Part shown: positions 36,191-44,887 of the stretch, in pieces | Position numbering within the stretch: the first letter of the stretch is position 1 | Layout of the letters: each line of letters begins with the position of its first letter | Assembly: GCF_019511665.1 (NCBI RefSeq) | Contig: NZ_JAEUAW010000003.1 | Span: 62,001-126,000 of the forward strand | Length of the DNA stretch: 64,000 nucleotides | Direction: 5' to 3' | DNA from: Microbacterium jejuense | GTDB taxonomy: Bacteria > Actinomycetota > Actinomycetes > Actinomycetales > Microbacteriaceae | Made by a program: the position numbers and the translations under genes | The notes under the pieces: generated by a model | Databases searched by the model: none | What the model was told of the DNA's origin: nothing | Seen by the model: the letters and a program-made list of their open reading frames with translations, nothing else

Positions 36191-37612
36191 ATGACCACGA
36201 CCGATGTGCCGTCGACGACGGCCGCCGCAGCTCCACCGCACACGCCCGTCGCAAGCCCACTCACCCGGCGACCCGGGCGCTGGGTCGACGGCTGGAACGC
36301 CGAGGATCCCGCGTTCTGGAGCGCCGAGGGCCGCGCGATCGCGCGGCGCAACCTGGGCTGGTCGATCTTCGCCGAGTTCCTCGGATTCATCATCTGGCAG
36401 CTGTGGAGCATCGTCGTCGTGATGCTGCCCGCCGCGGGCTTCGACCTCACCAGCTCCGAGTCGTTCTGGCTCATCTCGCTGCCGAGCCTCGTGGGCGCGA
36501 CCCTGCGATTCCCCTACACGTTCATGGTGGCGATCTTCGGCGGGCGCAACTGGACGATCGTGTCGGCGGGGCTCCTGCTCATCCCGGCGGTGCTTCTCGG
36601 CATCGTCGTCTCCAACCCCGACACGCCGTTCGGCGTGCTCCTGGCGGTCGCGGCGCTCGGCGGCGTCGGCGGCGGCAACTTCGCAAGCTCCATGGCCAAC
36701 ATCACGTACTTCTTCCCGCAGAAGGAGAAGGGCTGGGCGCTCGGGCTCAACGCCGCCGGCGGCAACCTCGGCACCTCGGTCGCGCAGTTCGCCGTGCCCA
36801 TCGTGGTGACCCTCGGCGCGGGTGCGACGCTCAACATCTCACTGGCGGGGTGGATGTGGATCCCCCTGATCCTCGTCGCGATGTTCGGCGCCTGGCGCTA
36901 CATGGACAACCTGTCGTCCGCCAAGGCGGACTTCGGCGGCTCGGCGGCCGCTCTGCGCGAGCCGCACCTGTGGGTGATGGCGGTGCTGTACATCGGCACG
37001 TTCGGCTCGTTCATCGGCTTCGCGAGTGTGTTCCCCAAGCTCATCGCCGACCAGTTCCCCGAGTTCTCGACCATCCAGGTCGGACAGGCGGCGGTCTCGC
37101 TCGCCTTCCTCGGCGCGCTCGTCGGGTCGCTGGCGCGTCCGTACGGCGGGCGGCTCGCCGATCGCTTCGGCGGCGCCCGCGTGACGGTGTGCGCCTTCGC
37201 GATCATGGCCCTCGGGGCGCTGACGCTCGTGTGGACGCTGCCGCTGCGGAGCTTCCCGGTGTTCCTCGCGGTGTTCCTCGTTCTCTTCGCCGCGACCGGC
37301 ATGGGCAACGGCTCGACGTACCGTATGATCCCGAGCATCTTCGCCGCACGCACGATCGCGAAGGGCTTCGCACCCGAGAGCGCCGAGGCCACGAAGATGA
37401 TGCGCAAGTCCGCCGCGGCGCTCGGCCTCATCTCGGCGATCGGGGCGTACGGCGGGTTCCTCGTGCCTCAGGTGCTCAACGCGTCCCAGCTCGCAACGGG
37501 CGGCTACACCGCCGCGTTCATCGGGTTCGTCGCCGCCTACGTCGCCCTCCTGCTCGTGACGCTGCTCGTCTATGTGGTCCCGCGTGCGTCGCTCGCGAAG
37601 CAGCGCATCTGA
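36191..37612 (+). CDS. narK: nitrate/nitrite MFS transporter NarK
   Basis: Major facilitator of the nitrate/nitrite porter family, 473 residues with about 12 membrane helices after a 55-residue hydrophilic N-terminus. The nitrate signature [18 protein letters not shown] (about 162-179) and its second-half counterpart [15 protein letters not shown] are both present. Likely imports nitrate for the reductase encoded next door. ATG 36191 has AGGAGG 4 bases upstream, the same layout as nirB. Faces the reductase gene across a hairpin-rich spacer. Confidence 0.94.
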   Translation: MTTTDVPSTTAAAAPPHTPVASPLTRRPGRWVDGWNAEDPAFWSAEGRAIARRNLGWSIFAEFLGFIIWQLWSIVVVMLPAAGFDLTSSESFWLISLPSLVGATLRFPYTFMVAIFGGRNWTIVSAGLLLIPAVLLGIVVSNPDTPFGVLLAVAALGGVGGGNFASSMANITYFFPQKEKGWALGLNAAGGNLGTSVAQFAVPIVVTLGAGATLNISLAGWMWIPLILVAMFGAWRYMDNLSSAKADFGGSAAALREPHLWVMAVLYIGTFGSFIGFASVFPKLIADQFPEFSTIQVGQAAVSLAFLGALVGSLARPYGGRLADRFGGARVTVCAFAIMALGALTLVWTLPLRSFPVFLAVFLVLFAATGMGNGSTYRMIPSIFAARTIAKGFAPESAEATKMMRKSAAALGLISAIGAYGGFLVPQVLNASQLATGGYTAAFIGFVAAYVALLLVTLLVYVVPRASLAKQRI

Positions 37613-37623
37613 CGCCGGCTGAA

Positions 37624-37660
37624 GCGGAGTGGATGCCTCGACCCGAGGCATCCACTCCGC
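37624..37660. terminator. 17-bp hairpin between convergent narK and nitrate reductase genes
   Basis: Perfect 17-bp arms (GCGGAGTGGATGCCTCG and its complement) around an ACC loop, 11 bases after the narK stop. No T-run on either side; probably a bidirectional terminator or a REP-like element. Confidence 0.65.
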
Positions 37661-37679
37661 TCTGCGTTCGCCCGGCACT

Positions 37680-37771
37680 CGGTCTCGCCACTCGGTCCCG
37701 CCACTCGGTGTCTCCCCGGCATGTCCCGATTCCGGCCACGACACACCACGGTCGCCGCGGATATCGGGACA
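37680..37771. repeat. short direct repeats and a TGTCCCGAT inverted repeat
   Basis: Three near copies of CACTCGGT occur in tandem (about 37677-37709). They are followed by TGTCCCGAT (37722-37730) and its complement ATCGGGACA (37763-37771), a 9-bp inverted pair with a 32-base loop. Non-coding, between convergent genes. Looks like a dispersed intergenic repeat, but only one copy is in the window. Confidence 0.45.
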
Positions 37772-37826
37772 CGATCGCACGCAAGCGGGACACGGAGCGC
37801 TGCGGCGGCTTCGGGTGCGCCGGCGG

Positions 37827-40800
37827 TCAGTACACGTCGCGCACGTAGCGGGCGTCGGCGGCGAGGGTGCGGAGGTAGTCCGCCGCAGCGTCTTCGCCGA
37901 GCCCGCCGTGCTGCTGCGCGATCGTCGCGAGCGTCGCCTCGACGTCCTTGGCCATGCGGCTCGCGTCGCCGCACACGTAGACGTGCGCGCCGTCCTCCAG
38001 CCAGCGCCACAACCGGGCCCCGTGCTCGAGCATGCGGTCCTGCACGTAGACCTTCTGCCGCTGATCCCGCGAGAACGCGACGTCCAGGTGTGTCAGGAAG
38101 CCGTCATCGTGCATGGCGACGAGCTCGTCGCGGTAATAGAAGTCGGTCGCCGCGTGCTGCTCCCCGAAGAACAGCCAGTTGCGCCCGGGATGCCCGTCGG
38201 CGCGTCGGTCGTGCAGGAACGCCCGGAACGGCGCGACCCCCGTGCCCGGGCCGATCATGATCATCGGAGTCTCGGGCGCAGCGGGCGGCCGGAAGGCCGG
38301 GGTGCGCTGCAGATACACCGGGGCGACGCGGGACTCGCCGTCGGCGAGGAACGTCGAGCACACCCCGCCGCGCGCACGCCCGGACTCCGTCTCGAAGCGC
38401 ACGACCGAGACGGTGAGCTCGACGGTGTCGGGGTCGGTCTTGGGGCTCGACGAGATCGAGTACTGCCGCGGCTGCAGGCGCTTGAGCACGCCTGCCCACT
38501 CCTCGGCGGTCGCGGTCACGGGGAAGTCCCGCACGAGGTCGATCGCCTGCTGACTCCACAGGAACTGGTCCAGACGGCTCTTGTTCTCGCGGCGCAGCAG
38601 GGTCGAGAGCCTGCTGTCCGCACTGCGCTCGGCGACGAAGCGCACGAGGTCCAGCGGCGTCTTGGTGATGTCCAGCCGCGTGCGCAGAGCGTCGGCGAAC
38701 GTGCGCTCCTCGCCGTCCAGCTCGACGACCGCGCTCGCCGGGATCCCCGTCGCCTCCAGCCACTCGGCGACGACCGCGGGCGAGTTCGCGCACACGACGC
38801 CGAGCGAGTCGCCGGCCTCGTACGCGGCGCCCGTGTCGGAGAGGTCGAACGCGAAGCGGCGCACCTCCTTCTGCGATCCGGGTCCACTCAGCAGGTCGTT
38901 GCGCACGAGCGTCGCGCGGACCGGGTTGGCCCGCGTGAACAGGCGCCTCGCGGGCGCCGCCGTGTCCGTCGCCGGCGGCGCGAGGGATGCCGCACCGCCT
39001 GATCCGCCGGCGCCTGCGCCCGAATCGACGAGCGCCGCGAGGATCTGGCTCAGCCACGCCTCGCGCGGGCCGTCGGCGTCGGGCTCGACGTCGACCCGCT
39101 CCAGCAGCGCGGTGGCCCCGAGCTCTCCGAGGCGCTCGTCGAGCCGGCGGCCGTGGCCGCAGAAGTCGTCGTAGTTGGAGTCGCCCATCGCGAGCACGGC
39201 GTACTGCAGCCCTGACAGCTGCGGAGCGCTATCGGCGTTGAGCTCGTGCCACAGTGCGGCCGCGTTGTCGGGCGGGCCGCCGTCGCCGAAGGTCGAGGTC
39301 ACCACGAGCAGGCGGCGCACCTCGGTGAGGTCCGACGCCCGCAGCTCGGCCATGCTGCGCGCGCGTGCGGGGATCCCCCGTGCCCCGAGTGCGGCGGTCG
39401 CCGCCGCCGCGAACTCCTCGGCATTGCCCGTCTGCGACCCCCACAGCACCACGACCTCGTCGGCGGCGTGGGCCGCCGGCATCCCGCCGCCGTCGGGAGC
39501 CGCCCCGCGGGAGTAGGCGCCGGCCAGCACCCCGTCGAACCACGCCCGCACGAACGGTGCGAGCGGCGCCTCGCGCGGAAGCACGGGCACCTCCCCCGGT
39601 GCCGGCGTCACCGTGCGCACCATCGACAGGAACCCCGCCAGGTACGCGCCTTCGACGTCGGTCAGCGGCGGCGGCGTGAGAGCCGCCCCGGCCGAGGCGA
39701 GCGCCGCCTCGGCGTCCGATCCGCGCTCCTCTGCCGGCGCGGGACCGACGCGCCGCACCGACACCGCGGCGTACTTGAACTCGGGCTGGGCCGACAAAGG
39801 GTCGACGGCGTCGCTCGTGACGGCATTGACCGTGACGTATTCGCCGTGCTCGTCGTTCCAGTGGAACGGCGCGAACAGGCCCCCCTGCTGCACGCGGTCG
39901 GTGACGACGGCGGGCAGCACGACGCGTCCGCGCCGCGACGACACCTCGACCTGGTCGCCGTCTCCGATGCCGTGCAGCTCGGCGTCGACCGGGTTGATCT
40001 CGACGAACGGGCCGGGGTGCAGCCGGGCGAGCTTGTCGACGCGTCCGGTCTTGGTGAGCGTGTGCCAGTGGTGCGGCAGCCGTCCGGTATTGAGCACCCA
40101 CGGGTAGTCGTCGTCGGGGAGCTCGGCCGGATCGAGGTGCGGGCGCGCGAGGAACTGCGCGCGCCGGGACGGCGTGGCGAACGCGAGCAGCGGCACGGTG
40201 CCGTCCGCCTCGACATGGAGGGTCTGGCTGATGCCGTCGTTGCGATAGCGGATCGGATGCCGCGCCTCGGCGTCGTCGGGCGGCGCCGGCCACTGCACCG
40301 GCGAGCGGCGCAGGCGCTCGTACGTGACGCCGCGCAGGTCCCACCCCGTCTGCGGGTTCCAGAACCGCCTGATCTCGTCGAACACCGCTTCGCTCGAGGC
40401 GAAGTCGAAGTCGTCATAGCCCATCGCGCGCGCGACCTGGCAGATCGTGAGCCAGTCCGGCTGGGCCTCGCCCGGTGCCGGCACGATCTCTTTCACGAGC
40501 GTCATGGTGCGGTCGCTGCTGACGGTCACGCCGTCGGCCTCGACCCACAGCGTCGCCGGCAGCACCACGTCGGCGTAGGCGGCCGTGGCGGTGTCGCCGT
40601 ACACGTCCTGCACGATGACCAGCTCGGCCGTCTCGAGCGCCTCGATCACCGTGCGGCGATTGGCGACGGAGGCGACGGGGTTGCTGCAGATGATCCAGAC
40701 GGCCTTGATCTCGCCCGCCGCGGCGCGGCGGAACATGTCGATCGTCCCCGCACCGGACTCCGCGCGGATCGACCCGGGAGCGATCCCCCACTGCTCCTCG

Positions 40801-41957
40801 ACGAATGCGCGATCGGCGGCGCTGAACACCGCGCGCTGCCCCGGCAGCCCGGGCCCCATGTAGCCCATCTCGCGCCCGCCCATGGCATTGGGCTGACCCG
40901 TGAGCGAGAAGGGGCCGCTGCCGGGCCGGCAGATCGCGCCGGTGGCCAGATGCAGATTGCAGATCGCGTTCGTCGACCACGTGCCGTGGGTGGACTGGTT
41001 GAGGCCCATGGTCCACAGAGTCATCCACTCGCCGGCCTCGCCGATCCAGCGGGCGGCCGTGCGGATGTCGTCCTCGTCCAGCCCGGTCAGTTCGGCGACG
41101 CGCTCCGGCGGGTACTCGGCGAGCAACTCGGGCATGTGCTCCCAGCCCTCGGTGTGCGCGGCGATGAAGTCCTCGTCGATGTCGCCCGCCTCGACGAGGA
41201 GGTGCAGCAGGCCGTTGAGGAGTGCGAGGTCAGTGCCGGGCCGGATCTGCAGGAACAGGTCGGCGCGGTCGGCGGTGGCGGTGCGCCGCGGATCGACGAC
41301 GATGAGCCTCGCGCCCTGCTTGAGCCGATCGGCCATCCGCAGGAACAGGATCGGATGGCAGTCCGCGGTGTTGGACCCGATCACGAAGAACAGGTCGGCG
41401 CGGTCGAAGTCCTCGTACGAACCCGGCGGACCATCCGCCCCGAGCGACTGCTTGTAGCCCGTGCCGGCCGACGCCATGCACAGGCGAGAGTTCGACTCGA
41501 TGTGGATGCCGCGCAGGTAGCCCTTGACGAGCTTGTTCGACAGGTACTGCGCCTCCATGCTCATCTGGCCCGAGACGTACAGCGCGACGGCGTCGGGACC
41601 GTGCTCATCGACGATCGCGCGCAGGCGGGCGGCGGCATCCCTCACGGCGTCCGCGACGGGAGCCGGAACGGCGGGCTCGCCCCGCGACGGACGGACGAGC
41701 GCCGTCGTCAGGCGCCCCGGCGCACGCATCAGGTCGGCGTGCGTCGCGCCCTTCGTGCAGAGCCGGCCGGCGTTCGTGGGGTGCTCCCGGTCGCCCGCGA
41801 CCTTCGAGATCGCGAGGGGATGCCCCGCCCCGGCGGGTGCGGCCGTGACCGCGATGCCGCACCCGACGCCGCAGTACGAGCACACGGTGCGCACGGTCTG
41901 CTCCGCACCGAGAGCGGAGCCGTGCACGGAGCCCAGTGCAGTGCCGGCATCACCCAT
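37827..41957 (-). CDS. assimilatory nitrate reductase fused to a CysJ-like flavoprotein reductase
   Basis: A 1376-residue single-chain enzyme that should take electrons from NADPH to reduce nitrate to nitrite. Residues about 20-730 are a molybdopterin oxidoreductase with a [4Fe-4S] motif (C26, C29, C33, C67; CSYCGVGCG) and the C-terminal cofactor domain ([20 protein letters not shown]). About 835-980 is flavodoxin-like ([15 protein letters not shown]). About 1010-1376 is the FAD/NADPH module ([25 protein letters not shown]; final VRDVY). This fusion is known in actinobacteria and replaces a separate NasB. A GlnR-like site lies upstream. Confidence 0.92.
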   Translation of the reverse strand: MGDAGTALGSVHGSALGAEQTVRTVCSYCGVGCGIAVTAAPAGAGHPLAISKVAGDREHPTNAGRLCTKGATHADLMRAPGRLTTALVRPSRGEPAVPAPVADAVRDAAARLRAIVDEHGPDAVALYVSGQMSMEAQYLSNKLVKGYLRGIHIESNSRLCMASAGTGYKQSLGADGPPGSYEDFDRADLFFVIGSNTADCHPILFLRMADRLKQGARLIVVDPRRTATADRADLFLQIRPGTDLALLNGLLHLLVEAGDIDEDFIAAHTEGWEHMPELLAEYPPERVAELTGLDEDDIRTAARWIGEAGEWMTLWTMGLNQSTHGTWSTNAICNLHLATGAICRPGSGPFSLTGQPNAMGGREMGYMGPGLPGQRAVFSAADRAFVEEQWGIAPGSIRAESGAGTIDMFRRAAAGEIKAVWIICSNPVASVANRRTVIEALETAELVIVQDVYGDTATAAYADVVLPATLWVEADGVTVSSDRTMTLVKEIVPAPGEAQPDWLTICQVARAMGYDDFDFASSEAVFDEIRRFWNPQTGWDLRGVTYERLRRSPVQWPAPPDDAEARHPIRYRNDGISQTLHVEADGTVPLLAFATPSRRAQFLARPHLDPAELPDDDYPWVLNTGRLPHHWHTLTKTGRVDKLARLHPGPFVEINPVDAELHGIGDGDQVEVSSRRGRVVLPAVVTDRVQQGGLFAPFHWNDEHGEYVTVNAVTSDAVDPLSAQPEFKYAAVSVRRVGPAPAEERGSDAEAALASAGAALTPPPLTDVEGAYLAGFLSMVRTVTPAPGEVPVLPREAPLAPFVRAWFDGVLAGAYSRGAAPDGGGMPAAHAADEVVVLWGSQTGNAEEFAAAATAALGARGIPARARSMAELRASDLTEVRRLLVVTSTFGDGGPPDNAAALWHELNADSAPQLSGLQYAVLAMGDSNYDDFCGHGRRLDERLGELGATALLERVDVEPDADGPREAWLSQILAALVDSGAGAGGSGGAASLAPPATDTAAPARRLFTRANPVRATLVRNDLLSGPGSQKEVRRFAFDLSDTGAAYEAGDSLGVVCANSPAVVAEWLEATGIPASAVVELDGEERTFADALRTRLDITKTPLDLVRFVAERSADSRLSTLLRRENKSRLDQFLWSQQAIDLVRDFPVTATAEEWAGVLKRLQPRQYSISSSPKTDPDTVELTVSVVRFETESGRARGGVCSTFLADGESRVAPVYLQRTPAFRPPAAPETPMIMIGPGTGVAPFRAFLHDRRADGHPGRNWLFFGEQHAATDFYYRDELVAMHDDGFLTHLDVAFSRDQRQKVYVQDRMLEHGARLWRWLEDGAHVYVCGDASRMAKDVEATLATIAQQHGGLGEDAAADYLRTLAADARYVRDVY

Positions 41958-41990
41958 GCCATCCAGGCTCCGGCATGGAGGTTCCGAAGC

Positions 41991-42018
41991 GTTTCCCGCC
42001 GTGTTTCCCGCAGATCAC
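41991..42018 (-). promoter_or_regulatory. GlnR-like site upstream of the nitrate reductase gene
   Basis: On the minus strand GTGAT (42018-42014), 6 bases, GAAAC (42007-42003) is one base from the GTnAC-n6-GnAAC pattern. A further GAAAC sits at 41995-41991. The first GAAAC is followed by AC as at nirB and narK. The -10 is not clear. Confidence 0.5.
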
Positions 42019-42057
42019 ATCTGCTGCACGCGCGGCCCGCCGCGGGTGTGAAGCCGA

Positions 42058-42720
42058 TCAGTCCTCGGCGTCGGCCTCGTCGGCCTGCTCGGGCGCAGCG
42101 GGCGCCTCGTCGGCCGGTTCGTCCGGGAGGTCCTCGAACAGTCCAGGCGGGGGCGTCACCACGACGCGGCCGCCGGGGACGTCGACCTCGGGCACGATCG
42201 CCTTGACGAACGGCACGAGCACCTCGTCATCGCCGACGCGCACGATCAGCAGATCCTGCGCCGGGAGGTGCTCGACGCGCGACACGCGGCCGACGACGGC
42301 GCCGTCGCGCACGACGTCCAGCCCGACGAGCTGGTGGTCGAACCAGGCGTCCTCTTCAGCCGGCGCGGACTGCGCGTCCTCGTCGATCCACAGGATCGCG
42401 CGGATGAGTTCCTCCGCCGTGCTGCGGTCGTCGACGCCCTCGAAGAACGCGACGGGGTGGCTGTTCATCCACCTGAAGTCGCGGACGGTGAGCGGCTTGC
42501 CGTGCCACGGCGACGACTCGGGCACCTGGAGGGTGAACGTCGCGCCGGGGACGAAGCGCCCGTCGGGGTCGTCGGTGTACAGCTCCAGCTTGATCGCGCC
42601 CTTGAGTCCGTGCGCCTTCACGAGGCGACCGACCCGCAGCTGCGTCTTGCCGGTGGGGGGTACTGCGTTCACGGGCTTGCGGGCGTCCTCGCCCGGACCC
42701 GTGGTGTCTTGGCCTGCCAC
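42058..42720 (-). CDS. rimM: 16S rRNA processing protein RimM
   Basis: 30S maturation factor that binds S19. The 220-residue protein has LRVGRLVKAHGLKGAIKLELYTDDP and the C-terminal PRC-barrel (WFDHQLVGLDVV; LLIVRVGDDEVLVPFVKAIVPEVD in two parts). An acidic Ala/Asp tail of about 30 residues follows. GTG start 1 base after the khpA stop. In most genomes trmD comes next; here the nitrate reductase gene does. Confidence 0.95.
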   Translation of the reverse strand: MAGQDTTGPGEDARKPVNAVPPTGKTQLRVGRLVKAHGLKGAIKLELYTDDPDGRFVPGATFTLQVPESSPWHGKPLTVRDFRWMNSHPVAFFEGVDDRSTAEELIRAILWIDEDAQSAPAEEDAWFDHQLVGLDVVRDGAVVGRVSRVEHLPAQDLLIVRVGDDEVLVPFVKAIVPEVDVPGGRVVVTPPPGLFEDLPDEPADEAPAAPEQADEADAED

Positions 42721-42721
42721 C

Positions 42722-42952
42722 TCAGTCGTCCGCCACGTCGACGCGCACGCGGCGGCCGTCGGCGAGGGCAGTGATGAGGGTGCGCAGGGCTTTGGCCGTG
42801 CGGCCGCCGCGCCCGATCACGCGACCCCGGTCATCGGGGTGGACGTGCACCTCGAGCACGTCGCCGCGGGGCGACGTGGACGAGTCGATGCGGACGTCGT
42901 CCGGGTGATCGACGATCCCCTTGACGACGTGTTCGAGCGCGGCGGCGAGCAA
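42722..42952 (-). CDS. khpA: KH-domain RNA-binding protein KhpA
   Basis: A 76-residue single KH domain with the GxxG loop in GRVIGRGGRTAKALR. KhpA homologues bind RNA with KhpB. The only sensible start is TTG 42952, 4 bases after the rpsP stop. Between rpsP and rimM as usual. Confidence 0.93.
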   Translation of the reverse strand: MLAAALEHVVKGIVDHPDDVRIDSSTSPRGDVLEVHVHPDDRGRVIGRGGRTAKALRTLITALADGRRVRVDVADD

Positions 42953-42956
42953 CGGA

Positions 42957-43388
42957 TTACTCGGCGGACTCGGCGGCCTCGTCGGCCGCGTCGGTCGCCT
43001 CGTCGGCGGGAGCCTCGGCGGGCTCCTCGGCCTTCTTCTCAGCCTTCGGCTTGATGACCGACTTCTTCGAGGCGTCGACCTCGAACGCGGCCTTGTCCTC
43101 GCGGGTCTTCACCGTCGAGACGGCGTCCTTGTCGCCCTTGAACGTGCCCCAGTCGCCGGTCAGCTTGAGGATGGCGAGCACCTGCTCGGTCGGCTGCGCG
43201 CCGACGCCCAGCCAGTACTGCGCACGCTCGGAGTCGACCTCGATGAACGAGGGCTCCTCGGTGGGGTGGTACTTGCCGATCTCTTCGATGACACGGCCGT
43301 CGCGCTTGGTGCGCGAGTCGGCCACGACGATGCGGTAGTAAGGCGCGCGGATCTTGCCCAGGCGCTTGAGACGAATCTTGACAGCCAC
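42957..43388 (-). CDS. rpsP: 30S ribosomal protein S16
   Basis: Conserved core [34 protein letters not shown] and [12 protein letters not shown] in the first 80 residues. The total of 143 is long because of a Lys/Glu/Ala-rich tail, common in actinobacteria. GTG start with AGGAGA 5 bases upstream. First gene of rpsP-khpA-rimM. Confidence 0.97.
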   Translation of the reverse strand: MAVKIRLKRLGKIRAPYYRIVVADSRTKRDGRVIEEIGKYHPTEEPSFIEVDSERAQYWLGVGAQPTEQVLAILKLTGDWGTFKGDKDAVSTVKTREDKAAFEVDASKKSVIKPKAEKKAEEPAEAPADEATDAADEAAESAE

Positions 43389-43480
43389 GATTCTCCTGAA
43401 TGTGTGGAAGGGAACGAACCGGTCGCCTGGAGCGTGGGGTGCACACCCGGCGGGAGCTCAGAGGAGGAACAGCACGCTGG

Positions 43481-43521
43481 ATAGAGGGTCGAGCGCGTTG
43501 TTCCGACCCTCTATTGTGCCA
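43481..43521 (-). promoter_or_regulatory. rpsP extended -10 promoter overlapped by an 11-bp dyad
   Basis: TGGCACAAT (43521-43513, minus strand) is the extended -10. The dyad ATAGAGGGTCG (43481-43491) and CGACCCTCTAT (43504-43514) has a 12-base centre and touches the -10 and probable start near 43506. The dyad could be an operator or form a hairpin at the 5' end of the leader. Confidence 0.5.
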
Positions 43522-43568
43522 GATGACGCCACGTGTGACGAACCGCTCGATGTACGGCATCCCCATGT

Positions 43569-43574
43569 CAGACT
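43569..43574 (+). promoter_or_regulatory. -10-like CAGACT, leaderless type
   Basis: CAGACT ends 6 bases before ATG 43581. It differs from TAnnnT at the first base. It favours the ATG over the GTG at 43575. Confidence 0.4.
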
Positions 43575-43580
43575 GTGCCC

Positions 43581-44744
43581 ATGACGGTGCCCTTCGCGAC
43601 ATCCGCCCGCTCTTCGGTGGGACTGGAGTGGGAGCTCATGCTGGCGGACGCCGAGACCGGCGACCTGATCGGGCAGGCGCCCCCGCTGCTGGCGGCGCTC
43701 GAAGAGGACTCGTCGCTGGAGCGGTACACCGTCACCGGCGAGCTGCTGACCAACACCGTCGAGGTCACGAGCGGCGTCGGCGACACCGTCGCCGCAGCCG
43801 TCGACGACATCGCCGACGCCATCGCCGCGGTGCGCACCTACACCGATCCGCACGGCGTCGACCTGCTCTGCGCCGGCAGCCATCCCTTCGCGCAGTGGTA
43901 CGACCAGAGCGTCACCGACAAGACGCGGTACCACAAGCTCATCGAGCGCACCCAGTGGTGGGGACGCAACATGATGATCTGGGGCATCCACATCCACGTC
44001 GGCGTCGACGACGTGAACAAGGTGTTCCCGATCATCAACGCCCTCGCCGTCTACCTGCCGCACCTGCAGGCGCTGTCGGCATCCAGCCCGTTCTGGGCGG
44101 GCGAGCGCACCGGCTATGCCTCCAACCGCGCCCTCGTGTTCCAGCAGCTGCCCACGGCAGGACTCCCCTGGCCGCTGCACGACTGGAGCGAGTTCGAGCG
44201 GTACCTCGACGACATGGTCGGCACCGGCGTGATGGCTGACGCGACCGAGGTCCGGTGGGACATCCGGCCCGCGCCGCGCTGGGGCACCATCGAGGTGCGC
44301 GCGTGCGACGGCATGTCGACACTGCCCGAGCTCGCCGCTGTCGCGGCCCTCGTGCAGGTGCTCGTCGAGCACTTCTCGCGGCGGCTCGACGAAGGACTGG
44401 AGCTCGAGACGATCCAGCCGTGGTTCATCCGCGAGAACAAGTGGCGCGCCGCCCGCTACGGTCTCGACGCCCGCGTCATCGTCGACCACCTCGGGACGCA
44501 GCGCCCCGTCGTCGAGCACCTGCGCGAGACGCTCGACGAGGTCGCCGACATCGCCGTCGAGCTCAAGTGCGCCCGCGAGCTCGCCGGCGTCGAGGCGATC
44601 CTCACCGACGGAGCGAGCTACGCGCGTCAGCTCGCGATCGCGGACGCCGCCGACGGCGACCTGCGCGAGGTCGTGCGTCACCTCGTGGGCGAGTTCCGCT
44701 CCGGGCCGACGCTGCGCGAGCACCTGGCGGGCCTCGGGCGCTGA
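43581..44744 (+). CDS. glutamate-cysteine ligase family 2 (YbdK-like carboxylate-amine ligase)
   Basis: The 387-residue protein has VGLEWELMLAD at the N-terminus, IWGIHIHVGV, TPxxxN-like ATP site spread over the core, and RENKWRAARYGLDA near the C-terminus, as in GCS2/YbdK. Members ligate glutamate and cysteine or similar pairs. Actinobacteria of this group use mycothiol, so the product need not feed glutathione. Monocistronic; convergent with ffh across a repeat-rich gap. Confidence 0.9.
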   Translation: MTVPFATSARSSVGLEWELMLADAETGDLIGQAPPLLAALEEDSSLERYTVTGELLTNTVEVTSGVGDTVAAAVDDIADAIAAVRTYTDPHGVDLLCAGSHPFAQWYDQSVTDKTRYHKLIERTQWWGRNMMIWGIHIHVGVDDVNKVFPIINALAVYLPHLQALSASSPFWAGERTGYASNRALVFQQLPTAGLPWPLHDWSEFERYLDDMVGTGVMADATEVRWDIRPAPRWGTIEVRACDGMSTLPELAAVAALVQVLVEHFSRRLDEGLELETIQPWFIRENKWRAARYGLDARVIVDHLGTQRPVVEHLRETLDEVADIAVELKCARELAGVEAILTDGASYARQLAIADAADGDLREVVRHLVGEFRSGPTLREHLAGLGR

Positions 44745-44768
44745 TCCGCGGCTCTTCCTCTGCGCCAG

Positions 44769-44835
44769 ATCAGGAGACCTCGCGACCGCAGGACGATTCT
44801 GACCGGATCACCCTGTCGCGGCGAGATCTCCTGAT
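44769..44835. repeat. 15-bp near-perfect inverted repeat between convergent genes
   Basis: ATCAGGAGACCTCGC (44769-44783) faces GCGAGATCTCCTGAT (44821-44835), with one mismatch and a 37-base centre. Non-coding. It looks like a REP-type element. Confidence 0.5.
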
Positions 44836-44851
44836 GTGAGAACGGAGAAGT

Positions 44852-44874
44852 GGATGCCGGGGCCGCCGGCATCC
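44852..44874. terminator. 9-bp hairpin between the GCS2 gene and ffh
   Basis: GGATGCCGG and CCGGCATCC pair around a 5-base loop, 13 bases after the ffh stop on the minus strand. Probable terminator without a T-run. Confidence 0.5.
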
Positions 44875-44887
44875 CTCATCGCACAGG

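Noticed and set aside
30334..42018. Nitrate gene cluster as recent foreign DNA
   Set aside because: GC content, the GGATGCC excess and overlap style match the flanks, and no integrase or flanking repeats are seen. Insertion relative to the ribosomal series may be old.
39246..42206. Open frame of 986 codons on the plus strand opposite the nitrate reductase gene
   Set aside because: It is an antisense shadow of a GC-rich gene: Arg/Ala/Gly-biased, no recognisable domain, no promoter or Shine-Dalgarno. The minus strand carries clear motifs.
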